The notes under the pieces were generated by a model. That model searched no databases, was not told the origin of the DNA, and worked only from the letters and a program-made list of their open reading frames with translations. From NCBI GenBank assembly GCA_025594325.1, contig JANHCV010000002.1, forward strand, positions 992,001 to 1,056,000: a DNA stretch of 64,000 nucleotides, in the 5' to 3' direction. Both the position numbers and the translations under genes were made by a program. Every line of letters begins with the position of its first letter. The stretch's first letter is position 1. This stretch comes from Blastocladiella emersonii ATCC 22665 (Eukaryota > Blastocladiomycota > Blastocladiomycetes > Blastocladiales > Blastocladiaceae). Shown here in pieces: positions 31,334 to 41,528 of the stretch.

Positions 31334-34129
31334 TCAAATGTCGTCGAACAGGTTTGTCTTGGGCCCGGCCCCCGCCTTCTTTCCGTTCCCGAACGCACTG
31401 AAGCTCGCCGACTTGGCGTGCCCGCCGCCGCCACCGCCGCCGCTCGGTGCGGGCGCGGCTGGTGGTGGCGCGAGACTGGCGGTCGCCAGTGCCGGCGCAG
31501 CTCCACTCGACCCACCGCCGGTGCCGCGCCCGAACCCGCCAAACGACGACAGCGACTTGGGCACCGACACGGACACGGACGACGAGAGCGGGTGGCTCGA
31601 CGACGTCGCCGTCGTCGCCGTGGTCGCCGGCGGCGGCGGGGGTGGTGGCATCGGAGCGGGACCCGCCGGCACCGCCGCCTGCTGCGCGGGCGCACCTCCA
31701 CCGCGGAAATTGCTGAACATGTTGTTGATCGGGTTGAGCGGGATCGTGCGTCGGCCCGCCGCGGGCGAGGGGCCGGTCGACCCTGCGCTCGCGGGACTGT
31801 GCGCGCCGCTGCCGCTCGGTGGGGGCACGGGAGACGCGCTGGCCGAGTTCGTCGTTTGCGGTCCGGGTGGCGGCGGCGGGAGCGGTGTCAGCTTCGTCGG
31901 GGGTGGCGATGGCGCAACGGCCGCGGCGCGGGCTGCCGACAGCGCGGCCGAGTTGGCGATCCCGCCGATGGTGCGCTTACCGCGCTTGGAGAGCGGGACG
32001 AACGCGTCGTCGGCGAGGTACGTCGGCGAGATGGCGTTCGGCGAAGCGACCGCGGGCGACGCGGCCGACGGCTCCATGGCGGTGACGAGCCGCTGCTGCT
32101 CGATGGGCGCGGTGCTCGAAGTCGAAGCGGACCACGCGACCTGGTTGCCCGCGTCGCGCTGCGCCTTGGCCTGCTGCAGGAGGAGCCGGCCGTCGGCGCG
32201 CTCGGCGCCGCCCTCGCCGCCGAGCTCCTCGTCCTCGGCGGCCACGTACGACGTGTCGAGGTTGAGGCACTTGAAGATGCGGCCCTGCACGTTGAGCAGC
32301 GTGATGGCGCACAGGATCACGAGCGAGATCGGGACCCAGTCGTTGAACCCCTCGCCGAGCAGCGGGACCAGGTTGACGGTGCCCATGACCTGGTTGAACA
32401 CGAGCCGCTCGGCCTGCGCCAGGTTCGTGAAGTTCCACGCCATCGGGAACGTGAACCGCGTCATCTGCGCGGCAAAGAAGAGCAGCGACGGGACCGCCGA
32501 GTGGTGGCCCGGCGCGAGCTGGTGCAGCGAGAAGACGCGCAGCGAGAGCAGCGGCACGAACGCGCACGCCGTCAGGTACACGACCGCGCCGAGGCAGATG
32601 GCCTGCAGCAGCGTGTAGGAGTGCGTCTGCGTGATCAGGGCGAGCACCGACAGGCCCATGTTCATGGTGATCTCGCTCCATAGGATGCCGGCCGAGAAGA
32701 GCGCGAACACGACGGCGAGGACCCGAAGCGTCGCGGCGCGCAGGTAAATGTACCACACGTAGTCGAGCCGCTGCCGCCACGCCGGGCGGAACTTGCCGAC
32801 AATGTGGAACCGGCGGTCCGAGTTGTCGGCGTTGTCGAGCACGTCCTGGTAGAAGTGCGCCGTCGTGATGAGCGAGTTCCACTTGCTACACGGGCGTGCG
32901 AACGTCAGTCCGCTGTTGCTCGCCCGCTACACAAGCCACGGCGAGACGAACTATCGCCAGTTGTTGTACTCGCGCTGTGCGCGTTTGAGCGAGCGATTGA
33001 GCTGCTGTAAACTCTTGAGCGTCACCGAGCCCGGCGGCGGGGGCGGGGCCGCAGCGGGCTGTCCGCCCATGCCGACGCGCGAGAGCCAGCCCGTGATCCC
33101 GCCGCCACCGTTTGCAGCCGCCGCGGCAGCCGCGACGCGGTGCTCGTTCGGGCACTGCAGGAGGAGCTGCTCGACGTAGGGGCGGTTCTGGTCCGACACG
33201 GCGACAGCGCGGTCGAGGGCGGCGATCTCGCGGTAAATGGCGTCCCGCTCGCGCGTCGCGGTCTCGAACGACTCCTTGTAGCGCGGGGCGCGGTACTCGA
33301 GGATGGCGAGGCCGCGGCGCACGTCGGCAGCGTGCCACACCTCGCGCGGCACATCGACGAGGCCGTAGCTCAGGCACAGGATGAGCAGGATCAGACCGTA
33401 CGCGTTGGACAGCGCCATGCCGACGCCCTTGAGCGCAGCACTACAGTCGTGGCGCGTAGTTGGTGAGTCCTGGATCGCGGCGATGGTCGGCAGCGCGCAA
33501 CGTACAAGTTGATGGGTCCATTGACCACGGCGAGGTACGCGAGGAACACGAGGCCGATGATGAGGAGCACGCCGTAGTACCACGCGTTGTACCGGATGGC
33601 CTTGCGGAAGCGCTGGCGCGCCGTGAACCCGCCCGAGTTGTCGTACGACTGCAGGATCGGGATGGCGAGCCACGTCACGAAGAAGAGCGTCCAGTAGATG
33701 GACTGCCAGACGGTCCGCTGGGTCGCAGTCGAGAGGTAGACGAGGGGCGGGATGCAGTCGGACCCGCTCGCCTCGACACACTTGCGGTACGAAGTCTATT
33801 TGGACGGAGGCTCGCGTCAGCCAAGGAGAGAACAGTTTCAGGTGCACGCGAACACGTACTGAAGACAAGTCGAGCGGCAAAAAGTAGAGGATGGAGAAGG
33901 GGCCGGCCCAGCCGACTAGCACGACGATCTGGACATACCACGCGGCCGTCTTGCGGTCGCCGAGGTGGTTGACGATGGCGGCCGCGAGGAGGACGACGAG
34001 AACCCATCCCGTGATGATCCACGGTTCGCCCCAGTCCATGTCAAGGCTGGGCATCGCGGGAGCCGTCGGCCCGCCGCTGCCTCCGGTGCCGCCATCGGGC
34101 TCGACAGGGAGCGTCGCGTTGAGATACAT
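31334..34129 (-). CDS. LMBR1 domain-containing protein 2 (LMBRD2) homologue
   Basis: Complement of 31334..32885, 32970..33440, 33506..33795, 33860..34129, 860 residues. Multi-pass membrane protein with about nine helices. Recognisable blocks in family order: WIITGWVLVVLLAAAIVNHLG (shown in part), WYVQIVVLVGWAGPFSILYF, SIYWTLFFVTWLAIPILQSY, AYGLILLILCLSYGLVDVPR, a cytoplasmic coiled stretch with LKSLQQLNRSLKRAQRD, then LRVLAVVFALFSAGILWSE and LLGEGFNDWVPISLVILC. LMBRD2 is linked to beta-adrenergic receptor signalling and microtubule anchoring in animals; its biochemical role is open. The last about 270 residues are a Pro/Ser/Gly-rich tail not found in animal members. Introns start GTACGT, GTACGT and GTACAA and end TAG. 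The third donor lies inside a codon run that otherwise continues eight codons to a stop, so intron retention would truncate the protein. Confidence 0.9.
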
Positions 34130-34534
34130 GTGCGAGTCGTGTTGCGGCTAGTTGCCGTGCTGGTATGAAGTCCAGCGGGTTGGGCATGTGCGGTTGCGGG
34201 GAGTCGCGGCCGCGCGGGCCGGCCGGAGCGAGCGAGGCGCGTGCTGCGCCAGGTCGGCGCGTCGGGAGACGCGCACGCGCGGTCACATGATTCCTTGACG
34301 CGTCTCGCATGTCTCGCGGCTCGCGTCTCGCGACTCGCATCCCGCACCGCACCGCGGGGGCCTTTGGTCAGTTCGGTAGGCAATCAGTCTCTCAGCTCCG
34401 GAGCAACGAAAACTCAAGACCGGTCCAGGGCGAAACTCATCAATGCCGTGCGTAGATCAAGGCTTGTCGCTACTGCTAGATCAACTCATGCGATCGTTAA
34501 TCATTCACTCAAAACACACGCATCGAATGAAATC
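34130..34534. promoter_or_regulatory. Divergent region, LMBRD2 (left) and F-box-like gene (right)
   Basis: 405 bases. Base composition drops sharply here, from G+C-rich on the left to about even on the right. GCGGTCACATG at 34279 matches a site in the Skn7-Sin3 promoter. The 34285-34345 stretch (TGATTCCTTGACGCGTCTCG and following CGCATCCCGC) resembles sequence at 37903-37950. No TATA box is clear. Confidence 0.45.
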
Positions 34535-36842
34535 ATGCAGCGCTCCGCACTGGATCCGACCTGCAACCCGCCTGCGTGGTTGCCCGCGGAGCTGATCAGC
34601 GTCATCCTGAAGCTTGCGACACCCTGCGTTGCGGTTGCCGCCGCATCGAGCCAACTCCTTGGCGAGGTCAACGACAGATCCGTTCGAAAGCACTGGATCT
34701 TTGCCGTTTGTGGGCGGCATCTCCGCTTGGCCAACGGGACACGCTGCCTAACACACAATGAACTGGCCCAACTTGTCAAGCTCAACGTCGGCTCCGCTAG
34801 GGCGATTGAGCGGGGCACACCTACCTCTGTTCCAGCTTCAACGGGACTCTTCTTCAACATGACCACCGTTCTGTGTCACAACTTCCGGCCTACAGACGTG
34901 ACCTCGGAGGGTTGCCTGCAGTACATCGCGGACCACCGCAGCAGGCAACCCGTCTTGCTGTCGAACCGCCCTTTCGGACTGCTTGTTCGGCTCCTATTCG
35001 CATCCGCCATTAGTGGCCAGATCGACGCTCTGCGTCAACTTCTCGATGGCATCGTGATTCACTGCCAGGAGCTCCTGGATGTTCAGCTCCCGTTTTCAAA
35101 GTGGGCATCCGTGATCAACATCTTTGAAAACGCGAACCCCAGCGACTTTGACCTGTCCGATACACCAATGCGTTTCAGGGATGCCCTATTCTTCTTCGCA
35201 ATCGCGACCTGGAATCGTCAAACATTCGAAATGTTCCTTGCCGATTCGCGCTACGCAACAGACTTCGCGACCGTTGTGACGCTTCTTTGCGCGGAGGAGC
35301 CGTATCACTTCGTCTGTTCAACCGCCGCTGCACGACCTCGGAGCTCCACGGACGTCACAGCTATACTTGTCTGGATTTTGCGCCACACATCCCGACTGTC
35401 AGACGACATATTTCAGCTCTACGTGCACTCAGCAGTTGCTCAAGGACCAGAGCCTTTGATCGCGTTGCTTTCCAAGCATCCGAACCGTGTCAAATCGGCA
35501 TTTGGCGCTGATCTGGGCACGAAGGTTTATGACCGGACCGTCGAGGCCGACTACTACGCTGATGTTGACGAGCGGTTTGCTGACCTTGGGACTTTCATTC
35601 TGGCCTGGTACGAGCACGACTTGCCGACTGCACATCTCCACCTGCTCAACAGGCACAGACTCGTTGCTTCGTGTTTGTGGGACCGCTTGCTTTCCGCCGC
35701 CTTTGCTCGCGGCGAGTCCTCGCTTGTTGAATGGCTTCACGAGCGCAGCACCTGCGAGGAATGGAAAGAGCGGATCCTGAATGGTGCGACACGAAGAAGT
35801 AATTTGCACCTTGGAATGCTCCACCGTTTGACCTATCGTGCTTCAAACTGTAGCGTACTCGCGAGCTCTTCAAGTCGCAGAAACACGCGAGACCGAGCGT
35901 GCCATCCTTCGCTTTGCACTCGCCTCGAATCCTCGATTCCCCATTCGTGCCCGAGATTTGCTCGAACAACTCACTTTGGGCGACTTTGTGCAAGAATTTC
36001 TCTCGAGCGCGATTGGTGAAGATGATGTATGGGAAGGGTGGGAGTGCTTCTTTCTCCTTGATCGCCAAGGCGAGTCCGTGCTCCCGTCCGGGTTTCTCGA
36101 GTCTCTCAGTCGCGCTGCCGCAAATGACGCTCGGATGTGGGCGACAGCGGTTGACTTGACGCGGCTCTTATCGTCCGCCTATACGATGAAGCACTCGAGA
36201 GGCGGTCTTCTGCGCTTGATCACGTCGTCCGGACTTGCGCACTGCTTGCTTCAAGTGGCGATTCGCACTTTCTTTTCGCCGGAGCGCGATCGTCCGAGTG
36301 CCCCTCAGTGGCTCAAGTACCTCACGAAAGATTGGTGCCCGGACAAAGTGTATCGTGACCGCTGCGAGTTTGTCGTTGCACTGGTCAATCTGTGCAGCAG
36401 TGTGCAGCTTTCATCGCTTGTGTCACTTGTCGATTGCGTGTGGTCTCGCTTGTGCACTCACGTTGCCAAAGGCCACGACGTGCTTGACCCCGCAGCTGAC
36501 GATGAAGCGAAGCTCATTGCTTATACGTTGTTCGCTGCTGATCCGCAGGGAGCGTTCAATGCTCTGTGCGAGGAGGTTGAGAACGCGAGCGGGGTCACGC
36601 TGGAGGTCTTTGGTTGCCTTCCAGACGGCAGATTTGATGGCCTAGTTGATCCCGAGTCGCTTGCAAAACTCGTCTGTAAAATGTCCACGTACCATGTCGG
36701 TGCGATTCTCTGTCCAGTCTGGGTCAACTGGTTCGTTGGTCAACTCGAGCGGGTTGCACATGCTGCGTTCGCAGTGCTGGACTCCAAGCGAACCGATTTG
36801 GACGACGACGAAGATTTAGAGGACCTATGTATTCTCACATAA
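34535..36842 (+). CDS. F-box-like protein of a lineage-specific family
   Basis: Join 34535..35798 and 35854..36842, 750 residues; intron 55 nt, GTAATT...TGTAG, in phase. The N-terminus (PAWLPAELISVILKLATPCVAVAAASS) has the LPxELxxxILxL pattern of an F-box followed by helix-rich sequence. The rest is alpha-helical with no repeat I can name (not clear LRR, ankyrin or WD). F-box proteins are substrate receptors of SCF ubiquitin ligases; that role here is inference. Codon use is much less G+C-biased than in the surrounding housekeeping genes, and a clear paralogue lies at 39858 (both share LLD-[VI]-[QR]-L and FDLSD/YDLDS-type segments and an ALLCA/TLLCA block). These are signs of a young, expanding family. 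The C-terminus is strongly acidic (DLDDDEDLED). Confidence 0.72.
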
Positions 36843-36913
36843 TTTAGTCTATGCTCATACACTTTCGTTACTACCGGTCAGTTACAAGTCTCGGTTGCCC
36901 AAAACGCGCGAGG

Positions 36914-36934
36914 GACGCGTTGCGCCACTCACGT
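36914..36934 (+). repeat. Recurring 21-22 nt element, copy 1
   Basis: GACGCGTTGCGCCAC followed by TCACGT. It lies 72 bases after the F-box-like stop codon. Near-identical copies are at 37886 and 41289; the base after GCGCCAC varies (T, G, A). Confidence 0.7.
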
Positions 36935-37058
36935 TTTGCTCCTATTGTAGTGAAATGTTCGTTTTTTTTTAAGCAGGCTGGAGCTCCATCCAAAACTGCC
37001 CAATAGTGACAGGAAAAAATTTCTAGCGCAACAATGCGATTGAACAAAAATTAGCTTA

Positions 37059-37905
37059 TTATGCCAGCGTGCCAGCTGCCAGGAGCGCTTCGGGGCCGCC
37101 GCCATGTTTGCCACCAGGGAACCGGCTCCGCGCGATCCGCTCGAGGTGGAACACAGTGGTCGAATGCGCGACCACGTCAATGCCGCTGTCGACCTCCAGC
37201 GGTAGTGGCCCATCGCTGTCCGCGGGCACAAGTCGAATCACACGCGCGGGCGGATCCGTCGGCAGCTCGACGAGCGCGAGCGTGGTGCGCTGGAGTAGAT
37301 CGACCGACGCGGTCCCGTCAGCGACGCTCGCCTGCGGCTCTTCGCCAGGGTTTCGCGGGCGGAACGCGAACTCACACATGGCAGCGAGCGCGATGCCGTG
37401 TATGCCGCTCCATCCGAGCAGCGACGAGAACGTGTACACGGCGAGCAGGGCGGCGATCAACACGGCGAGTTCGGAGATGTCGACGCCAACGACCGTCTGG
37501 ATGAACACCTGCGGGCCGTCCTTGACCACGTAGCTCGGCATGCTCGCAATCTGACGCACACAGCCGCCGCTGCGCGCCGTCGTGAGCGTGGTCGCGGCCC
37601 AGTCGTCGCCTGGCGCCAACGCTTCGGGCGTGAGGCTCTCGATCCCAGCGCTGCGCACAAGCTGCTGGCGGACGCGCAAGAGCGCCGTAGTCCAGAGCGA
37701 CGTACGGGACTCGCGGTTCACCACCTGGTCGTTGAGGCACCGTAGCGAGATGGGCCAGTTCTGGGGAACCTACTGGACGGTGCCGACCATGTCGATGAAC
37801 GAGCTCATGTCCGCGTCGAGCCGAGCTTTCAAATTGACGTGGAATTTCGCAAGCAATCTACATCCGCCGACAGTCCGATCACCTCGACGCGTTGCGCCAC
37901 GCACG
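37059..37905 (-). pseudogene. Membrane-protein gene remnant or incompletely modelled gene
   Basis: A minus-strand frame runs from about 37905 to TAA 37059-37061 and is interrupted once, by TAG at 37770-37772. Before it is a run ending MSSFIDMVGTVQ; after it comes VPQNWPISLRCLNDQVVNRE. The downstream 235 residues include hydrophobic VFIQTVVGVDISELAVLIAA and following LLAVYTFSSLLGW and IHGIALAAMCEF segments, so one or two membrane helices. A His/Gly-rich C-terminus follows. I recognise no family and cannot find convincing splice sites that would remove the TAG. It may be a decayed copy of a larger transporter-like gene or the 3' part of a gene with unseen first exons. Codon use is more G+C-rich than in the adjacent F-box-like genes. 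Confidence 0.35.
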
Positions 37906-37907
37906 TG
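37886..37907 (+). repeat. Recurring 21-22 nt element, copy 2
   Basis: GACGCGTTGCGCCAC followed by GCACGTG. It overlaps the upstream end of the minus-strand remnant. A GTCGCGTCTCACGT stretch follows, similar to the GCGACGCGTC after copy 3. Confidence 0.7.
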
Positions 37908-38607
37908 ATTGATCGTCGCGTCTCACGTCACCCGCATCCCGCGCTCGTTCCCGCTTGCAGTTACCACCATGAGTAATCATGGTTATGAGGCGGGTTTTTT
38001 TTTGGAAACTATTATACCCTGTACGAGCTTAAACAGAAAATGCCATCAGGTCCGACGTGGATGTCGCGTTGTGCCGATTGTTTTGAAGTTTGCTATCAGC
38101 TCCGAGCCACTTCAAGGACAACCTGCCCCGCCATCACTGAGATGTGCGGACGGAACTTCGTGACCCGAATTGGCGGACTCAGTGCCAGGCGACCGGGTTT
38201 GCCGGCTGAGCAACCCGGCGCCAGGGACACGGCGTCAGATCGGTCCAAGCTTCTGCGAAGCCGACGGCGTCGCCACACTTGTGACGGCTCAAAACGCCAG
38301 GTAATTTCCTCTCCATCATCAGTGGCGCTCTATTCCTGAAGCCCGAGGGCGGCGACAGTGGTCAGGGCCATCAGCAGGGCATCAATGACCCTGGTCCACG
38401 TTGGCCGCGACGGCTAGGGATCGTGCCCAGATTGAGAGAGGGTGAGTGCGCGCGGAGGGTGGGGGAGAGCGCGCACCGAGGCCGAGGCGCTGAGAAATGA
38501 TATAAAGCTCGGCCATCGCCGCCGCTCAAGTGCCGCACATCGTTCAGAAGCGTCGCCTCGCAAATTTCGCCTGCCTTTGTTCCTCCTCTGACCCCGCTCC
38601 TTCGACC
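37908..38607. other. 700-base non-coding stretch upstream of the Cys-rich protein gene
   Basis: No coding exon supported. Contains T-run DNA (GGGTTTTTTTTTGG near 37992), an A+T-rich block around 38010-38030 and a GA/GC-rich block at 38430-38490 just before the TATA box at 38500. Confidence 0.45.
38499..38507 (+). promoter_or_regulatory. TATA box of the Cys-rich surface-protein gene
   Basis: GATATAAAG, about 100 bases upstream of ATG 38608 and directly after a G/A/C-rich block. This is the best match to a TATA box in the window and suggests a strongly or stage-specifically expressed gene. Confidence 0.6.
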
Positions 38608-39464
38608 ATGTCCGGCCCTGGGCTCTCGACCACCACCATCTTCGTCGGCGACGTCGGCGACGGCGTCGCTGGCGTTTCGGCCGCTCTCTACCCGACGATG
38701 AAGGCGGGCAAGAAGATCGCCGGGATCACCAAGGGCGCTATCCCAAACGGCCGCGCGTGCGTCGCCGCGTGCGACAAGGACCCGACCTGCTACTACCCGT
38801 ACCTCGAGGTCGTCAACGCCACGTTCATGCAGTGTGCTCTCGAGACCACGGGCGACAACACGAACGCGGCGCCGCCCGTGACCAACCCCAAGATCCGTGC
38901 GTGCGCGCTTGAGAAGTTTGGGCCGTACATGCCCGCCTCGATGGTCTCCGGCGACATCTGGCTGACGGGCACGCCGTCTGCGCCCACGCCGACGGCCGGC
39001 CCCGCTGCCGACGCGGCGGCGAGCAACGCTACGGTCGCGGTCACCAAGGACATGATCGAGTGCGTCGCGCCGCGCTACTACGGCAAGTCGGGCGAGGTCA
39101 AGAACACGACCTGGTCGGGTGCCGCGACGCGTGCGCCAAGAACTCGACGTGCTACGCAGCTAACTACTTCACGGACACGGGCTCCTGCCTCACGATGAAC
39201 GTTGGCAACGTCGAGGGCCTGGTCGGCGGCTGGCCGCCGAACGCGATCCGGATCTGGGCGGCTAACACGACCAAGGACCAGACGCGCGGTCGGACCGATA
39301 TTGCTGACCTGGACAAGGCCCTCCTCGACCACCAGGCCGCCATGGCCAAGGATCCAGTTGCGACCAACGTTGCGTCGGACGCGGACGGTTGTCCGAGTGT
39401 CAAGCGCGCCATTGTCGGAGTGATGTGGATGATGATGCTGGGCATGTCGCTGATCGCAGTCTGA
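38608..39464 (+). CDS. Cys-rich, probably membrane-anchored protein with two PAN/apple-like repeats; apparent frameshift
   Basis: ATG 38608 follows a TATA box by about 100 bases. The first frame gives about 170 residues with RACVAACDKDPTCYYPYLEV in its first half; after a Thr/Pro/Ala linker a second unit starts at MIECVAPRYYGKSGEV and reads into NTTWSG. Near 39117-39125 coding switches by one base to CRDACAKNSTCYAANYFTD and continues to TGA 39462-39464. The two C-x3-C-x5-C units look like diverged PAN/apple or lectin-like repeats. The C-terminus ends in a hydrophobic AIVGVMWMMMLGMSLIAV segment, as in GPI-anchor signals or tail anchors; no signal peptide is evident. A 48-nt GT-AG segment (GTCAAG...CCAAG) could restore phase but would remove the second Cys motif, so a one-base deletion or sequencing error seems likelier. 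Function unknown. Confidence 0.6.
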
Positions 39465-39857
39465 CGGGTTATACACGAAGGTGTGCGAGACAATCGCAGT
39501 TTTTTCCTCTCTCAAATCTTACATTTTGCTTTACGCTGAGGCAGCTCGGCTCGTGAGCTTGAAAGTCGAGTCGAAGCGACGTGCGACCACTGAGCGCTTC
39601 TATGACAGCGAAACGGGCCTGCGCTGTACTGATTCGCGCGATCTGATCTGGCCTCGTCGATTGCAATCAGCCTGTCAACCTCAGTGCACCATACTTGGGA
39701 GCCGCACTGACCTTCAGAATAGGGTGGTGATCGTCCGGATGATCCGCTACCATGCGGTAATCGAGGACGCGAGGGTGTGGCTCTCCCGTCAGTCAGAAGC
39801 AAAAAGTTCGACGACGCGGGCCCCCTCTCTCCGTAGTACGGATCCCACTGACCTGCA
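39465..39857. other. Non-coding region between the Cys-rich gene and the F-box-like pseudogene
   Basis: 393 bases of near-even base composition, no supported exon. Only short chance frames were seen on either strand. Confidence 0.4.
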
Positions 39858-40866
39858 ATGAAAAACTACTTGATGCAACGGCTAAGAGATGATTCAACAA
39901 GCCAAGTGCTGGAAATTCTCCCCGCGGAGCTCGTAACTGCCGTCCTTCAGCTCGCAGAGCCGCGGGCTGTGCTAGCCGCTGCCTCGACCTTGCTACACGC
40001 GATCGCGGCAGACGAGCCTGTTCGCTTGGCGACAGTGGTCCAGCGGATTGTTCCTTCACCCGGATGTACCAAGTGGAACTGCGCAGCCCTACAAGAGCTT
40101 CATACGGCCGACCTCCGACCTGCTGCGTTGAAGAAACCGAACGACCTTTATCGAGCACCACAGTTGCGGGTGCTTGCACCAAAGCCAATTTATGCCAACC
40201 TGGCCATTTTCTTCCTACGCCGTGTTCGCCGGAGCAGTTTTGACGCAAACACCATTCGTCAGAGCTTTGACAAACGAAACCGGGCACCAATGCACCCTGC
40301 TGTGCTCGTCGGAATCGTCACTGCGTGCGTTTCGTTCGGCTGGATGGACCTGGTGCAAGAGCTACTCAATCGCGTCGCTACCGAGTATCCACAACTGCTC
40401 GACATCCGTTTGGGGCTCATGGAGTGGGTCGCACAGATTTACGACTATCACTTCTACCCATACGATCTTGACAGTGCTGACTACGACCTGCCCGAGATAT
40501 CTCTGCGATTCATTGACTTTCTGTGCTATTTCGCCATGTTTACAACGGACTCGCCGACCTTCCCTTTGCTTCCCGCACCACAAAGCCGACCCAGTTGCTC
40601 TCATTGCGCTGCTATGCGCTGGAGACGCGCCCAAGTTCACTATCGCTCGAACGGACTTGAGCGAGGCTTCCCTCCCAAACTTCAATTGGGTCCTGGTCCT
40701 TGATCGCGGGCATCTGCTGCGATGTGCGCTTCCCGCCGCGACTTGCGTTGTTTATGATGCGCTCTGCAATCCATCGGTCACCGCCTCGGTTATTGCGTCA
40801 TGGTATTGCGTCCGGCGGCTTCCCCTTCAATCTTCAGCCGAGTCCTTGATCGCGGGCAACGACTGA
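39858..40866 (+). pseudogene. Frameshifted, truncated paralogue of the 34535 F-box-like gene
   Basis: From ATG 39858 the frame encodes ILPAELVTAVLQLAEPRAVLAAAS, the same F-box-like start as the 34535 gene, and tracks it through QLLDIRLGLMEWV (there ELLDVQLPFSKWA), the YDLDSADYDLPEISLRFIDFL block (there FDLSDTPMRFRDALFF; shown in part) and FAMFTTDSPTF. Near 40556-40570 the similarity jumps to another frame (HKADPVALIALLCAGDAPKF, there VVTLLCAEEPYHF), so a small insertion or deletion broke the gene. After TGA 40864-40866 nothing matching the remaining half of the paralogue is seen. The intron of the intact copy lies beyond the break. Like its paralogue, it has lower G+C than its neighbours. Confidence 0.75.
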
Positions 40867-41528
40867 CGGAATCCAGGACATATAACACGAGCTAGCCTTC
40901 ACTCGAAAAGTGCTCGATCTTCAACCTGTGGACTGGATTCACCTCTAGGAAGTCGGTCGAATGTTTCCGCGCTCCCGGCGTTCACGGGCTCATCGCCCAT
41001 GGTCGTTAGGAAGCATTACTCGAAGCCGCCGCCGAGCGCGGTAAGTACGAAAGCAAAATTGTTGCGCAGCTTCACAAGGAGTTCGCTTGTTGCTCGGATC
41101 CGTGATGCCGCAGCTGATTCAAGCGTTCGCCGAGATGTTCTTGTAAGTCGCCTGGGCCGTTTGGCGCTCCCCCACTCCTTGTCCCTCTCCGTGATTGAAT
41201 GCATCCCATGCCGTGATTCTTGATCGTACTCAAGCACTTGGAAAGTGACAAACGAGACCCGGAACGTTCGCGCATGAGTGGGCTCAACTACGCGTTGCGC
41301 CACACACGTGCAGCTGCGACGCGTCTTTCGCTTACTCTCGACGCCATCCTCGCTCGTTCGTCCTCGCGCTCCCATAAACCGTCCCGTATAAGCCTTCGCG
41401 ACGCTGCGAGAGTGAACAAAACTCTCGCCCGCTCGTTCGGGCGGGCCTCAAGAAGTGCATTGCCTACTCATGACACAAAAAAAATCCTATACTCGTCGTC
41501 ATCTCGACCCCGACTCTCAAGTTGCTAC
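40867..41528. other. Non-coding region 3' of Skn7
   Basis: About 660 bases without a supported gene. It holds the third copy of the 21-22 nt element at 41289 and an A-run (ACACAAAAAAAATCC) at about 41472, which on the minus strand lies 50-60 bases after the Skn7 stop and could serve its mRNA 3' end. Confidence 0.45.
41289..41310 (+). repeat. Recurring 21-22 nt element, copy 3
   Basis: TACGCGTTGCGCCAC followed by ACACGTG. It lies 240 bases from the Skn7 stop codon and about 420 bases after the F-box-like pseudogene. Confidence 0.7.

Noticed and set aside
4338-37772. Reassignment of UAG to glutamine, suggested by in-frame TAG at a Gln position in the Sin3-like copy and a second single TAG at 37770
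   Set aside because: VPS25 (6077), the Rua1_C gene (26051) and the p25-alpha-motif gene (28005) end in TAG at family-consistent or natural positions, so UAG works as a stop. Point mutations in decaying genes explain both cases.
37980-38030. LTR or retroelement remnant suggested by a T-run and A+T-rich block
   Set aside because: No terminal repeats, primer-binding site or reverse transcriptase/integrase coding was found nearby.
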